DNA of 64,000 bases, from NCBI GenBank assembly GCA_900316515.1, contig ONDE01000005.1, forward strand, positions 62,001-126,000, given 5' to 3'. The translations under genes were made by a program, and so were the position numbers. A model generated the notes under the pieces. That model saw nothing but the letters and a program-made list of their open reading frames with translations. It was not told the DNA's origin and made no database searches. The stretch is from an uncultured Bacteroidales bacterium. Lineage in GTDB: Bacteria > Bacteroidota > Bacteroidia > Bacteroidales > P3. Positions 49,490 through 60,775 of this stretch are shown here, in pieces (the first letter of the stretch is position 1; every line of letters starts with the position of its first letter).

Positions 49490-51139
49490 ATGAAAAAAAC
49501 ACTTATAATAGCAATTTGCGCCATAGTGGCGCTGGCGACAGGAAATGTGCAAGCCCAGAGAGATGGCGAAGTGAGTGCCAGATCGGTGGCAGACCGTAGT
49601 TTTGAGATTGCCAAGAACCTGGAAATATTCTCGGCAGTCTACAAAAACCTCAACCTTAACTATGTGGACGAGGTTGATCCTGGCAAGACCATCAAGGTTG
49701 CCATCGACGCCATGCTGGCATCGCTCGACCCCTACACCAACTATTTCGCCGAGAGCCAGATGGAGGATGTGAAACTGCAACTGCTGGGACAATACGGTGG
49801 TGTAGGTGCCCTCATCATGCAGCGCGGCGATTCGATTTTCGTCAGCGAACCCTACAAAGGTCTGCCCGCCGACGAAGCGGGGTTAAAGGCCGGCGACCGT
49901 ATTGTGAGTGTTAACGGTGAGAGCACCCACGGCAAGACAACTTCGGACGTAAGCTCCGCCATGCGAGGCCAGGCAGGCACCGAGGTCACGCTGCGCCTGG
50001 AGCGCGCCGGCAAGGAGTTTGAACGCACACTCACGCGCCGCGAGATAAAACTTCCCAACGTGCCGTACTACGGATACGTGGGCAAAGACAGCGACTACGG
50101 CTACATAAAACTCGATGAGTTCACCACCGATGCCGCCAAGCATGTGCGCGAAGCATTCGTTGAACTGAAGAAAGGCAAACCAGGCATGAAAGGTATTGTC
50201 CTCGACCTGCGTGGCAACGGCGGTGGCCTGATGAACGAGGCCGTGGACATCGTCAACATCTGGGTTCCCAAAGGCACCCTGGTGGTAGAGACCAAAGGCA
50301 AGGTGGCAAGCAAAAACACAAAGAGTTATACACGGATGGCACCCGAAGACACCGAGATACCCGTGGCGGTGCTGATAGACAACGGCTCGGCCTCGGCCAG
50401 CGAGATTGTAAGCGGAAGCCTGCAAGACCTCGACCGTGCCGTAATCGTAGGCCAGCGCAGCTATGGCAAAGGCCTTGTACAGAACATTCTGCCCATGGCC
50501 TACAATAGCCAGATGAAAGTGACGGTAAGCAAATACTACATCCCCAGCGGCCGCTGCATACAAGCCATCGACTACAGCCACCGCGACGAGAACGGCAAGG
50601 CTGTGAAGGTCCCCGACTCACTGAAGACGGCCTTCAAGACCAAGAGCGGTCGCACGGTATACGATGGTTTCGGCATAGAACCCGACGTAGAAGTAGAGCC
50701 AGAATATATGTCAAACCTCGGCATAGCGCTGGCGCAGAAATTGCTGGTTTTCGACTATGCCACCAACTACTACCGCAGCCATAAAGAACTGGCCTCTCCG
50801 GCCACCTTCGAGGTCGACGACGCCTTGTACGCCGACTTCTGCCGCTATCTGAAAGAGAAGAAACTAACCTACAGCACCGTCACCGAGAAGATGATAGAGC
50901 AGCTGCGCGATGTGGCGAAAGAGGAAAAATACGACACCGCCATAGCAGAGCAGTTGAAGGCCATGGAGACAGCGCTGGAGAAGGAGAAAGAGGGCGACCT
51001 GCAGAAACACCGCACCGAAGTGTGCGAGATGCTCAAAAGCGAGCTGTTGGTACGCTACTACTACGACCAAGGCCGCATTGAAGGTGCCCTGCGTGGCGAC
51101 AAAGTGCTGGCGAGGGCGATAGAGGAGTTGAGGAAATAA
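49490..51139 (+). CDS. S41 family C-terminal processing peptidase (CtpA-like)
   Basis: A 549-residue secreted protease. Signal peptide (LIIAICAIVALATGNVQAQ), an N-terminal helical part with LDPYTNYFAESQMED, a PDZ domain (GLKAGDRIVSVNGES), and the catalytic region: DLRGNGGGLMNEAVDI, Ser in IDNGSASASEIVSGSLQD and Lys in QRSYGKGLVQN. It should trim C-termini of envelope proteins in the periplasm. It begins 60 bp after a strong terminator and carries an AGTTAAGA array at its 3' flank. Confidence 0.95.
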   Translation: MKKTLIIAICAIVALATGNVQAQRDGEVSARSVADRSFEIAKNLEIFSAVYKNLNLNYVDEVDPGKTIKVAIDAMLASLDPYTNYFAESQMEDVKLQLLGQYGGVGALIMQRGDSIFVSEPYKGLPADEAGLKAGDRIVSVNGESTHGKTTSDVSSAMRGQAGTEVTLRLERAGKEFERTLTRREIKLPNVPYYGYVGKDSDYGYIKLDEFTTDAAKHVREAFVELKKGKPGMKGIVLDLRGNGGGLMNEAVDIVNIWVPKGTLVVETKGKVASKNTKSYTRMAPEDTEIPVAVLIDNGSASASEIVSGSLQDLDRAVIVGQRSYGKGLVQNILPMAYNSQMKVTVSKYYIPSGRCIQAIDYSHRDENGKAVKVPDSLKTAFKTKSGRTVYDGFGIEPDVEVEPEYMSNLGIALAQKLLVFDYATNYYRSHKELASPATFEVDDALYADFCRYLKEKKLTYSTVTEKMIEQLRDVAKEEKYDTAIAEQLKAMETALEKEKEGDLQKHRTEVCEMLKSELLVRYYYDQGRIEGALRGDKVLARAIEELRK

Positions 51140-51176
51140 GGAGTTAAGGAGTTAAGAAGTTAAGAAGTTAAGACAA
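51140..51176. repeat. AGTTAAGA octamer array
   Basis: GGAGTTAA and GAAGTTAA steps of eight bases directly after the S41 stop. Confidence 0.7.
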
Positions 51177-51186
51177 TACAATAAAA

Positions 51187-51229
51187 CCCCGTGGGGGTGA
51201 AACATTTTAGCCGTGGGTAAAACCCACGG
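51187..51229. repeat. REP-like double palindrome
   Basis: CCCCGTGGGG (51187-51196) followed by CCGTGGGT-AAA-ACCCACGG (51211-51229) in the gap between S41 and the O-antigen-ligase-like gene. It resembles REP elements mobilised by RAYT transposases; no such transposase is in the window. Confidence 0.6.
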
Positions 51230-51252
51230 GAATAAAACACGGAAACAAAACT

Positions 51253-52827
51253 ATGTTTCCCGCAAAGATACACAGACGCATATACATTATACTGCTCACG
51301 TTGCTGGGCGGATGCATGGTGACGTCGACATGGGCAACGAACCTTATGTGGGTGTTGCTAGGCGCCAACTGGGTATTTGAAGGCTGGGCGCGACCAGATG
51401 GGAGCAACTGGCATTCGACGTGGCGTGAAAAGTGGCAGATGGCTCGCGATAGCCGCCTGCTGCACTTATATATGGGGTTCTACCTGATGCTGTTGATAGG
51501 CATGTTTTGGACAGAAAACCTCTCCTTCGGATGGTCGGTACTGCAAGTTAAATTGCCACTGCTGGTGGTGCCATTAGTGGTGCTCACCTCACAGCCGTTG
51601 CAAGGTCGTGTGCGTCATTGGGTGCTGTGGGCTTATGCCACAACAGTACTGGTGGTTTCTATAATAGGACTGGTGCGCATACTTACAATCCCAGGCCTGC
51701 CATACCGCGATGCTGTGCCTTATATATCACACATACGCTTCGCACTAAACTGCTGCATGGTTGTATATCTATGTGCCGGCGTTGCTATGCGGCGTCGCCG
51801 CATAGTGCTGAAGATAGTACCTCTGACGGTGATGCTATGGATGCTAGCATTTCTTGTATTGCTGCACTCGTACACAGCCATTGCCATACTCGCCATGGTG
51901 TCGCTGGCAATATTGCTTGTCTATCGACGCCGCTGGCCACTGATAGCGCTATGGGTGGTTGCCGTTGGCTCTCTGGCGTTCTTTGTCGGACGCGACATGA
52001 AGTCATACTACCGTATGTGTCCTTTGTCCACCGAACCGCTGCGCAGCCATACCGTCGCTGGCAATGCCTACCAGCACGCCAACGACGGCATAATAGAGAA
52101 CGGCAACTACATAAACAACTACATCTGTCCCGACGAGCTGCGGCAACAGTGGACACGGCGCAGCACTATGCCTTACGACTCCAACACTGCGACAGGCTAC
52201 GGTGTGGCTCCCACCTTGGTACGTTATATGAACTGTCTGGGGCTGACAAAAGACAGTGCCGGCATGGCAGCCATGACCGACGAGCAGATTGCCGCTGTGG
52301 AACGCGGCGTGGCCAATCCTGTATATGAAAGCGGCAACCCGCTGAAGAAGATGGTTTACGTGATGCTCCTGGAGCGCGAGTTCTACGTCCACACACACAC
52401 CGTGAAAGGCTTCACCATGTTGCAACGACTGGAGCTATGGGGGGCTACAATGGAGGTGATAAAAGACCACCTGCTGATTGGTGCCGGTACAGGCGATGTT
52501 GTCGATGCCATGCAGGAATACCTCGCTGCAAGTGGTTCCGAGCTCTCGGGCCGTGGCATGCGTAGCCATAACCAATACCTCGGCATCTTGGCGACCCTCG
52601 GCATCTTGGGTGTAGCGCTGCTGCTGTCTCTCGCCGTCCGTGCCTGCACCCAACGAGGGAGAAAGATAACGCCGATCATGCTTGCCTGGATACTTACGAT
52701 ACTCATTTCCATGCTCACCGAGGACACTGTAGATACGCTGGCAGGCATAATGTTCTGCACCTGGTTCCTCGCTTTCCGCAAACCAACCACCGAACGACCC
52801 AATGTACGAATATCACACACTGCCTAA
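51253..52827 (+). CDS. O-antigen ligase/polymerase-like membrane protein
   Basis: A 524-residue protein with about 10 transmembrane helices and a large extracytoplasmic loop (about residues 250-400) ending in ELWGATMEVIKDHLLIGAGTGD and RSHNQYLGILATLG, typical of Wzy_C/WaaL proteins. It would join or polymerise surface glycans at the periplasmic face. It overlaps the M16 gene by 26 bp. With the flippase 3 kb downstream it suggests polysaccharide assembly, though no glycosyltransferase cluster is present here. Confidence 0.82.
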   Translation: MFPAKIHRRIYIILLTLLGGCMVTSTWATNLMWVLLGANWVFEGWARPDGSNWHSTWREKWQMARDSRLLHLYMGFYLMLLIGMFWTENLSFGWSVLQVKLPLLVVPLVVLTSQPLQGRVRHWVLWAYATTVLVVSIIGLVRILTIPGLPYRDAVPYISHIRFALNCCMVVYLCAGVAMRRRRIVLKIVPLTVMLWMLAFLVLLHSYTAIAILAMVSLAILLVYRRRWPLIALWVVAVGSLAFFVGRDMKSYYRMCPLSTEPLRSHTVAGNAYQHANDGIIENGNYINNYICPDELRQQWTRRSTMPYDSNTATGYGVAPTLVRYMNCLGLTKDSAGMAAMTDEQIAAVERGVANPVYESGNPLKKMVYVMLLEREFYVHTHTVKGFTMLQRLELWGATMEVIKDHLLIGAGTGDVVDAMQEYLAASGSELSGRGMRSHNQYLGILATLGILGVALLLSLAVRACTQRGRKITPIMLAWILTILISMLTEDTVDTLAGIMFCTWFLAFRKPTTERPNVRISHTA

Positions 52828-54025
52828 CGGCATCAAGATAATACTCAGCCACACACCCTCACGAGTAGTATACTCCGGGGTATACATCAATGTCGGCAGC
52901 CGTGACGAATACGGCGCCGACGAAGGCATAGCCCACTTCATCGAGCACTCGCTCTTCAAAGGCACCGAACACCGCAAAGCCTTCCATATTCTGAACCGCA
53001 TCGACGGTGTAGGCGGCGAACTCAACGCCTTCACGACAAAAGAAGAGACCTGCATCTATGCCACCTCGCTTGCCGAGCACCTTCCACGCTGCCTCGAGCT
53101 CTTTGCAGACATCCTGTTCCATAGCACCTTCCCCGAGAACGAGATAGAGCGTGAGAAAGACGTTGTACTGGAAGAAATAAACAGTTACAACGACACCCCT
53201 GCCGAACTGATATACGACCAATACGAAGAGCTAGCCTACGAAGGTCATCCGCTGGCCCACAACATATTGGGCAGCAAGCGCAATGTGCGCCGTTTCACTA
53301 CCGAGAGGCTGAGACAACACTTGGAGCGCAACTATACGCCGAATCGGATGGTAATCACCGTATCGGGCGACGTGAAGTTCGACCGCCTGGTGCACCTCTG
53401 CGAGCGTTTTTTCGGCAGTTACCAACGGCATTGTGAGGACACGGAATGGCGCAAGCAGAAACCTGGGTTCCACATCTTCGAGCGCCACATAAACCGACAC
53501 ACACACCAGACGCACCTGCTCGTTGGCTGCGAGGCTCCCGACCTGTACAACAACGACAAGACCGCCTTCACGGTGATCAATAACATACTTGGCGGTCCGG
53601 CAATGAACTCGCGTCTCAACGTAGCCATCCGCGAACGATATGGCTTTTGCTACACCATTGAGTCGCAATATGTGCCATTCAGCGACACTGGTCTATTCTA
53701 CATCTACGCCGGTGTAGACCTCGATGCTGAGGAGCGAGCCCTGCGTCTTATACGCAACGAATTGGACCGTATTGCATCCACCCCACTAACCACACAACAA
53801 CTGCGGCAAACCCAACGCCAGTTTATCGGCCAGATGGCCATCAACAACGACAATGGCAGCAATGAGATGCAGAGCATCGGCAAAGCACGCCTCTGTTTCG
53901 ACCATGTCGACACCCTCGAAGAGATGAACGCCGATGTGATGCGACTCACGTCCGACGACATAAGCAGTGTGGCACAACGATACTTCGCCCCTGACAAATT
54001 CAGCACCCTCATTTATGGCAACTAA
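52802..54025 (+). CDS. M16 family metallopeptidase (pitrilysin/processing peptidase-like)
   Basis: A 407-residue zinc peptidase: MYEYHTLPNGIKIILSHTPS, the inverted zinc motif HFIEHSLFKGTEHR (HxxEH) and the downstream glutamate in EREKDVVLEEINSY. The C-terminal half carries the usual R/Y pair region (AIRERYGFCYTIES). There is no signal peptide. The start overlaps the previous gene by 26 bp, and the family-typical N-terminus supports it. Confidence 0.94.
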   Translation: MYEYHTLPNGIKIILSHTPSRVVYSGVYINVGSRDEYGADEGIAHFIEHSLFKGTEHRKAFHILNRIDGVGGELNAFTTKEETCIYATSLAEHLPRCLELFADILFHSTFPENEIEREKDVVLEEINSYNDTPAELIYDQYEELAYEGHPLAHNILGSKRNVRRFTTERLRQHLERNYTPNRMVITVSGDVKFDRLVHLCERFFGSYQRHCEDTEWRKQKPGFHIFERHINRHTHQTHLLVGCEAPDLYNNDKTAFTVINNILGGPAMNSRLNVAIRERYGFCYTIESQYVPFSDTGLFYIYAGVDLDAEERALRLIRNELDRIASTPLTTQQLRQTQRQFIGQMAINNDNGSNEMQSIGKARLCFDHVDTLEEMNADVMRLTSDDISSVAQRYFAPDKFSTLIYGN

Positions 54026-54037
54026 CCTCATATTACA

Positions 54038-56023
54038 ATGATTATAGACTACCCTTGGTACCACATCGTGTTCTGTCTGCTGGCAGGAGCCGCCTATGCC
54101 GGTATATTGTACTATGTAGGTCATCGGATGTTCGGCAAGGGTGTCAACGCCTTGCTAGCCATATTGCGCTTTGTTGCCGTAAGCATCATAGCCTTTCTGT
54201 TGCTTGCCCCTGTGTCGCGCCAAATCGTGAACGAACGGCAGCAACCCCATGTAGTCATGCTGCAGGATGCTTCGCTGTCTGTGGGGCTCAGCGCCGACTC
54301 GGCATTCACTCTTACATCCTTGGTCGACGATATTGGCAACACCCTCCGCATCTCCCACGAGACCTTTGGCAACACCAACGCCACTGATATCAGCGAAGCC
54401 CTGACCCGCCACAGCCACGACGATGTGGCAGCCGTAGTGCTTGCCTCCGACGGAATATACAACCGTGGCAGCAACCCTGCCACCATAGCCGATAAACTGG
54501 GTTGTCCTGTATACACCGTAGCACTTGGCGACACCACACTGCGACGCGATGCGGCACTAGCCGACCTGCGGGTGAGTCGCATAGCCATGCAGAACAGCGA
54601 TTTCCCGCTGGAGCTGACCATAAATGCCTCGCTGCTGAAGGGTGTGAGCGCCACCCTGACAATCAGCAACGCACAAGGACAGGGTTTATACACCCAACGT
54701 ATTGTCTATGACGAAAACCAATACAGCACTAATATAGCCACCGCCCTGCCCGCCGACAAACCCGGCCTGCAACGATACACAGTGCGTCTCTCGGTGGCCG
54801 ACGGCGAGATAACGGCCGAGAACAACGTGATGGCTTTCTACGTAGACATCATTGACACGCGCCGCAATGTGGCCCTCTTCGCCAATGCGCCGCACCCCGA
54901 CCTCGCGGCCCTCAAGCGTGCCATAGAGAGCAACCCCACATACAAGGCCACTATCATCATGGCCGACGCTGCACAGAGTGGACGTTTCCGCGTACAAGAT
55001 TCCAACTTCAGCCTTGCCATACTGCACAACCTGCCCTCGCGCACACACACAGATATACACTATGCCGATCAACTGCCGCAACTATTTGTCATTGGCACAC
55101 AAACCGATTTATCACGTTTCAACTCGCTGCATACGGGTCTGGAGATAATCTCACGTACCAACCGCAACAACGAGGTTACCGCCTTGCACAATAGTCAGTT
55201 TGCGCTGTTCCACTTCGACGGCAGCGACGCCGAAGCCATCGAAGCCATGCCGCCCCTTACGGCGCCCTTCGGCGAAGCTCGCATGTCGGCCGACATACAG
55301 ATGCTCTTCACCGCCCGCATAGGGCCCGTCGACAGCCGGCAGCCTCTGATAGCTGCCACCACGCAAGGCGAGACTCGCAAGTCCTTCATTTGGGGCGAAG
55401 GAGTGTGGCGTTGGCGGCTAGCCGACTATCAGTCGGGGAACACCTTTGAACACTTCGACCGTCTGGTTACCCAACTGGTGGCTTTCACCGCCATGCAACA
55501 ACAGCGAGACCGCCTGCAGGTGGAGACCGAACGCAGCTACGCCCAAGGTGAAACGCCAATAGTACGTGCACAACTGTACAACGAAGCTTTCGAACTTACA
55601 AATACACCCGACATCAATTTTAGCCTCACAGGAGATTCCACGAAAGCCGAATATCAGTTTGCTCGTGACGGTCAAGCCTACCGTCTTGCATTGCCCGACC
55701 TGCCGCAAGGACTATACCACTACAGTGCCACATCGGGAGACCTCAGTGCCACTGGAACATTTGCCATCGAAGCATTGAATCTCGAGCAGCGCTGCCTAGT
55801 GGCTGACCATAACCTGCTGCGAACCATAAGCAACACTACTGGCGGCGAGCTGTATTACACCAATCAACTCTCAGAACTCAAGGCACAACTCACGGCCATC
55901 AAACCCACCATCTACACCCACACGCGCTATGCCGAGTTCCTGAGACTACCACTCGTACTGGCATTGATACTGCTGCTCTTGGCCGCCGAATGGGTGCTGC
56001 GCAAATACCACGGGACGATATGA
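54038..56023 (+). CDS. Membrane-anchored vWA-domain protein
   Basis: A 661-residue protein with two N-terminal transmembrane helices (about 8-27 and 37-56) and one near the C-terminus (LPLVLALILLLLAAEWVL). The cytosol-excluded part starts with a vWA-like domain: MLQDASLSVG supplies the MIDAS DxSxS and LASDGIYNRG the later Asp. Large beta domains follow. The layout recalls BatA/BatB-type or DUF4159-like Bacteroidota proteins. Function unknown; a scaffold for protein complexes at the membrane is plausible. The flippase gene overlaps its stop by 4 bp. Confidence 0.72.
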   Translation: MIIDYPWYHIVFCLLAGAAYAGILYYVGHRMFGKGVNALLAILRFVAVSIIAFLLLAPVSRQIVNERQQPHVVMLQDASLSVGLSADSAFTLTSLVDDIGNTLRISHETFGNTNATDISEALTRHSHDDVAAVVLASDGIYNRGSNPATIADKLGCPVYTVALGDTTLRRDAALADLRVSRIAMQNSDFPLELTINASLLKGVSATLTISNAQGQGLYTQRIVYDENQYSTNIATALPADKPGLQRYTVRLSVADGEITAENNVMAFYVDIIDTRRNVALFANAPHPDLAALKRAIESNPTYKATIIMADAAQSGRFRVQDSNFSLAILHNLPSRTHTDIHYADQLPQLFVIGTQTDLSRFNSLHTGLEIISRTNRNNEVTALHNSQFALFHFDGSDAEAIEAMPPLTAPFGEARMSADIQMLFTARIGPVDSRQPLIAATTQGETRKSFIWGEGVWRWRLADYQSGNTFEHFDRLVTQLVAFTAMQQQRDRLQVETERSYAQGETPIVRAQLYNEAFELTNTPDINFSLTGDSTKAEYQFARDGQAYRLALPDLPQGLYHYSATSGDLSATGTFAIEALNLEQRCLVADHNLLRTISNTTGGELYYTNQLSELKAQLTAIKPTIYTHTRYAEFLRLPLVLALILLLLAAEWVLRKYHGTI

Positions 56024-57276
56024 GGATTAAAGGCATAGTGGGCGAAGCCACCACACTGGCTGGTGGCAAAATAATGGCACAAGCCATCTCTTTGGCTGCC
56101 TATTTTGTTCTCACCCGTCTCTTCTCGCCCGACGACTACGGCCTATACAATATCTTCTACTCCTATATCGAGGTGCTGATAATACTGAGCACCTGCAAGT
56201 ATGAACTAGCCTCGGTGGTTGCTTCGGACGAGCGCGAGGCTGCCGCCGTTTCGCGCTTTGCCTTACGGCTTAACACCATAGTATCATTGACACTGCTCAC
56301 CGCAGCCCTCGTCCTATGGCTTACAGGCGCACTGCCTGGCAACTTCGCTTCGTTGGGTTGGATGGTACTTCTCATACCACCGCTAGTGTTCTTCTGCGGC
56401 ACCTCGCGCATTTATTGCACTCTCTACAACCGCTTCCATCGCTATGCACAGATAGCCATCTCCGACAATGTGGGAGCCACTTCGGCTGCAGCACTGAAGA
56501 TTCTCTTCGGTATGCTGGGCATAACTCCTGCAGGACTTCCGCTAGGTGCCGTGTTGGGTCAGGCGGCGTCGAATATCAACTATCGTCTGCACCTCGGCAG
56601 TCTCTCCCTGCCTGCAACCACCATTGCCGAAAGCAGGACCGCTGCACGGAAGCACCGCAACTTCCCGCTGTTCGTAGCCACCAAAGACTTCATGAACTCT
56701 TTCTCAGCCAATCTGCCGTTCCTATGGGCAGCTGTCTATTTCGACCGTGCCGAGGTAGGTCTCTTCGGATTGGCACTGACCTTCACCATTCAACCTGTAA
56801 GTTTGCTGAGCTCGGCTTTCGAACGAGTCCTTTATGCCCGCACCGCCGAGGCGGTACGCGACCGCCGCACGGTGGCACGCACCATATTCTGTTTCACCCT
56901 GCTGCTGGCTGCCGTTGCTGCTGCAGCATGCGTGTTAGCATGGTTTTTTGCCGAGCCCATATTCACCTTCTGCTTTGGCGAACGATGGCAAGGTAGCGGT
57001 ATTTACGTTCGTTCATTGCTGCCCTGGGCTTTCATAGGGCTGTGCTCCACATCCCTGATGTTTGTCTCCAACGTCTTCTCCACCCAACGTATCGAACTAT
57101 ATTTCAATATTGCCATGCTGCTCCTCCGAGCGGCAGCCATATATATAGGCATACGGATGGGCAGCTTCCTGCTGGCCATCCGTATGTATGCTTTGGCATC
57201 TGCCCTTACGCATGCCGCCTTGACGGCATGGTATCTGTGGCAGACGCTGCGTTACGAGCGTTCGCTTAAAGTTTGA
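56020..57276 (+). CDS. Polysaccharide flippase family protein (Wzx/MATE-like)
   Basis: A 418-residue membrane protein with about 12 helices: GEATTLAGGKIMAQAISLAAY at the start and YFVLTRLFSPDDYGLYNIFYSY, the signature of oligosaccharide flippases, then a second half with FGLALTFTIQPVSLLSSAFERVLY. It moves lipid-linked sugars across the inner membrane. ATG 56020 overlaps the previous stop (ATGA). Convergent with the frameshifted gene, overlapping by 11 bp. Confidence 0.88.
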   Translation: MRIKGIVGEATTLAGGKIMAQAISLAAYFVLTRLFSPDDYGLYNIFYSYIEVLIILSTCKYELASVVASDEREAAAVSRFALRLNTIVSLTLLTAALVLWLTGALPGNFASLGWMVLLIPPLVFFCGTSRIYCTLYNRFHRYAQIAISDNVGATSAAALKILFGMLGITPAGLPLGAVLGQAASNINYRLHLGSLSLPATTIAESRTAARKHRNFPLFVATKDFMNSFSANLPFLWAAVYFDRAEVGLFGLALTFTIQPVSLLSSAFERVLYARTAEAVRDRRTVARTIFCFTLLLAAVAAAACVLAWFFAEPIFTFCFGERWQGSGIYVRSLLPWAFIGLCSTSLMFVSNVFSTQRIELYFNIAMLLLRAAAIYIGIRMGSFLLAIRMYALASALTHAALTAWYLWQTLRYERSLKV

Positions 57277-58284
57277 TTACGCGTGCCGAGCCACCCTCGA
57301 CGGGCAGATAGTAGACACCGGCGGCACGGCCGCTGAGGTCGTACTGCTGATTGCCAACAGTAACCTTGCCGCGCGTGGGATTGGGGTAGACCTTCACAGC
57401 ATTGTGGTTCACGACGCGGTTGATTCCGCTCGTCGTGCTGACGTTCACCTTGACGTACACGGTGATGCTGTTTTCAAGATTCTCACCCTCGCCGACGGTG
57501 ATGCGGTAGAGTATGTGCTGGCCGCCATATTCGGGCAGCAGGTGAGGCTCGATGGTCAAGGGCATCTCGGAGTTGTCGCCAGGCACAAGGGTGTAGGTGT
57601 TGCTATCCCACGGGCAGCTGCCACCGGCACAGATATCGGTCACCAGGCTGGCAGGTCCTTCTCTCTCCGCGATCTCGTGGAAAGTCTCAAGATTGCCCAT
57701 AGTGAGGTTCTCGATGTAGACATAGAGGAACGCCATGTGCATGACATTCATATCCATATCGGTGGTGGTGTATTCTGCGGTGTCGCCAGCGGACCGTCAA
57801 CGGCTCCGAAATGCAAAGCATACTTCTGTGCGCTGAGGCTCATGTTTACCTTGACGTACACAGTGATGCTGTTTTCAAGATTCACGCCTTCACCGACGGT
57901 GATGCGGTAGAGGATGTGCTGGCCGCCATATTCGGGCAGCAGATGCGGCTCGATGGTCAAGGGCATGTCGGGATTGTCGCCAGGCACGAGAGTATAGACA
58001 CCCTGCTGGGGGCAGTTGCCGCCAGCGCAAATCTCTGTAATCAAATCACTGGGGCCTTCGGCAACTTCAATAAGGTTGTCGGTGACAAGGTTGCCCATAG
58101 TGAGGTTCTCGATGTAGACATAGAGGAACGCCATGTGCATGACATTCATATCCATATCGGTGGTGGTGTATTCTGCGGTGTCGCCAGCGGGACCGTCAAC
58201 GGTACCAAAATGCAATGCATACTGCTGTGCGCTGAGGGTCATAGTGGCCATTATGGCCAACAATAGGATAATACTTTTTTTCAT
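57266..58284 (-). pseudogene. Type IX substrate gene with a duplicated domain and a frameshift
   Basis: Two frames that belong together. Frame A (58284 down to 57748) has a signal peptide (KKSIILLLAIMATMTLSAQ) and one copy of a roughly 130-residue domain (MNVMHMAFLYVYIENLTMG, PHLLPEYGGQHILYRITV), then begins a second copy (LSAQKYALHFGAVDGP) and goes out of frame. Frame B (57757 to 57266) continues the second copy and ends with a sorting domain (VKVYPNPTRGKVTV, GVYYLPVEGG). The copies are about 399 bp apart and nearly identical. The break is a missing G: GG at 57791-57792 where the other copy has GGG at 58189-58191. It may be a true pseudogene, a slippery tract or a sequencing error. Confidence 0.8.
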
Positions 58285-58305
58285 AATGATATATATGTTT
58301 AATTA

Positions 58306-60117
<1,812 letters not shown>

Positions 60118-60122
60118 CGGTG

Positions 60123-60130
60123 CAAAGTTA
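60123..60130 (-). promoter_or_regulatory. -7 element of lepA
   Basis: TAACTTTG on the minus strand, ending 5 nt before the lepA ATG. Confidence 0.55.
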
Positions 60131-60189
60131 CAACTTTTTTTAGAGCTGTAAGCTTTAAGTTGTAAGTTTTTAGTATTTCTTCAAGCACA

Positions 60190-60738
60190 CTATAGTTTCT
60201 CCAATGCGGCCTGGACGCTTTGAATAACGGCACGGCTGGTGAAGGTGGCGCCTGTTACAGTGTCGACCTGTTTCTTCTTGGCCTGCTTCACGCTGAGGCC
60301 GTTCCAGCTGTTGAAGAAACCCTTCTCTTCGATATGCTTCACGAAGTTGGGGGTCTCGGCATTGGGAAGCATGTACACTCCGACAATCACCTGTTTCTTG
60401 CTCATGGCTATCAGCACCGGTGTCTCGGCAGCATAGCCTTTGATGCCGTCGCTGGCGGGTTTGCTGTATACCGCATAGCCGATAAGTTTTTTCTTGGCGT
60501 TGTACACTTCGGTCCATTTGTCAGTCTTCTTCACACTTTTGGCTTCGGGGAACGCCTTCAGGATAGTGGTCTCGATACCGTCGGCGTTGTACTGCAACGG
60601 TGCGGGTTTCATGCACTGTTGCTGTGCCTGATGCTGTTTGTGGCGCGGGCAGTTGCCGCAGTTGCCGTGGCCGTGCTGTGCGCTGACGCTGCCACAGGCG
60701 AAGATGGCCGCGATGGCCAGTACGAGTATTTTCTTCAT
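60190..60738 (-). CDS. Secreted FMN-binding domain protein with a His/Cys-rich segment
   Basis: A 182-residue protein with a signal peptide (LAIAAIFACGSVSAQ). Directly after it comes HGHGNCGNCPRHKQHQAQQQC, a likely metal-binding stretch (residues 22-42, counted approximately). The C-terminal 120 residues are an FMN_bind domain with VTGATFTSRAV, where the threonine of the TGAT motif is the usual site of covalent flavin attachment by ApbE. It probably carries electrons or flavin outside the cytoplasm. No Rnf, Nqr or apbE gene is adjacent. Confidence 0.8.
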   Translation of the reverse strand: MKKILVLAIAAIFACGSVSAQHGHGNCGNCPRHKQHQAQQQCMKPAPLQYNADGIETTILKAFPEAKSVKKTDKWTEVYNAKKKLIGYAVYSKPASDGIKGYAAETPVLIAMSKKQVIVGVYMLPNAETPNFVKHIEEKGFFNSWNGLSVKQAKKKQVDTVTGATFTSRAVIQSVQAALEKL

Positions 60739-60775
60739 AGTGTATTGATTTTTCTATTTTAGTACTTCTCGGTGT

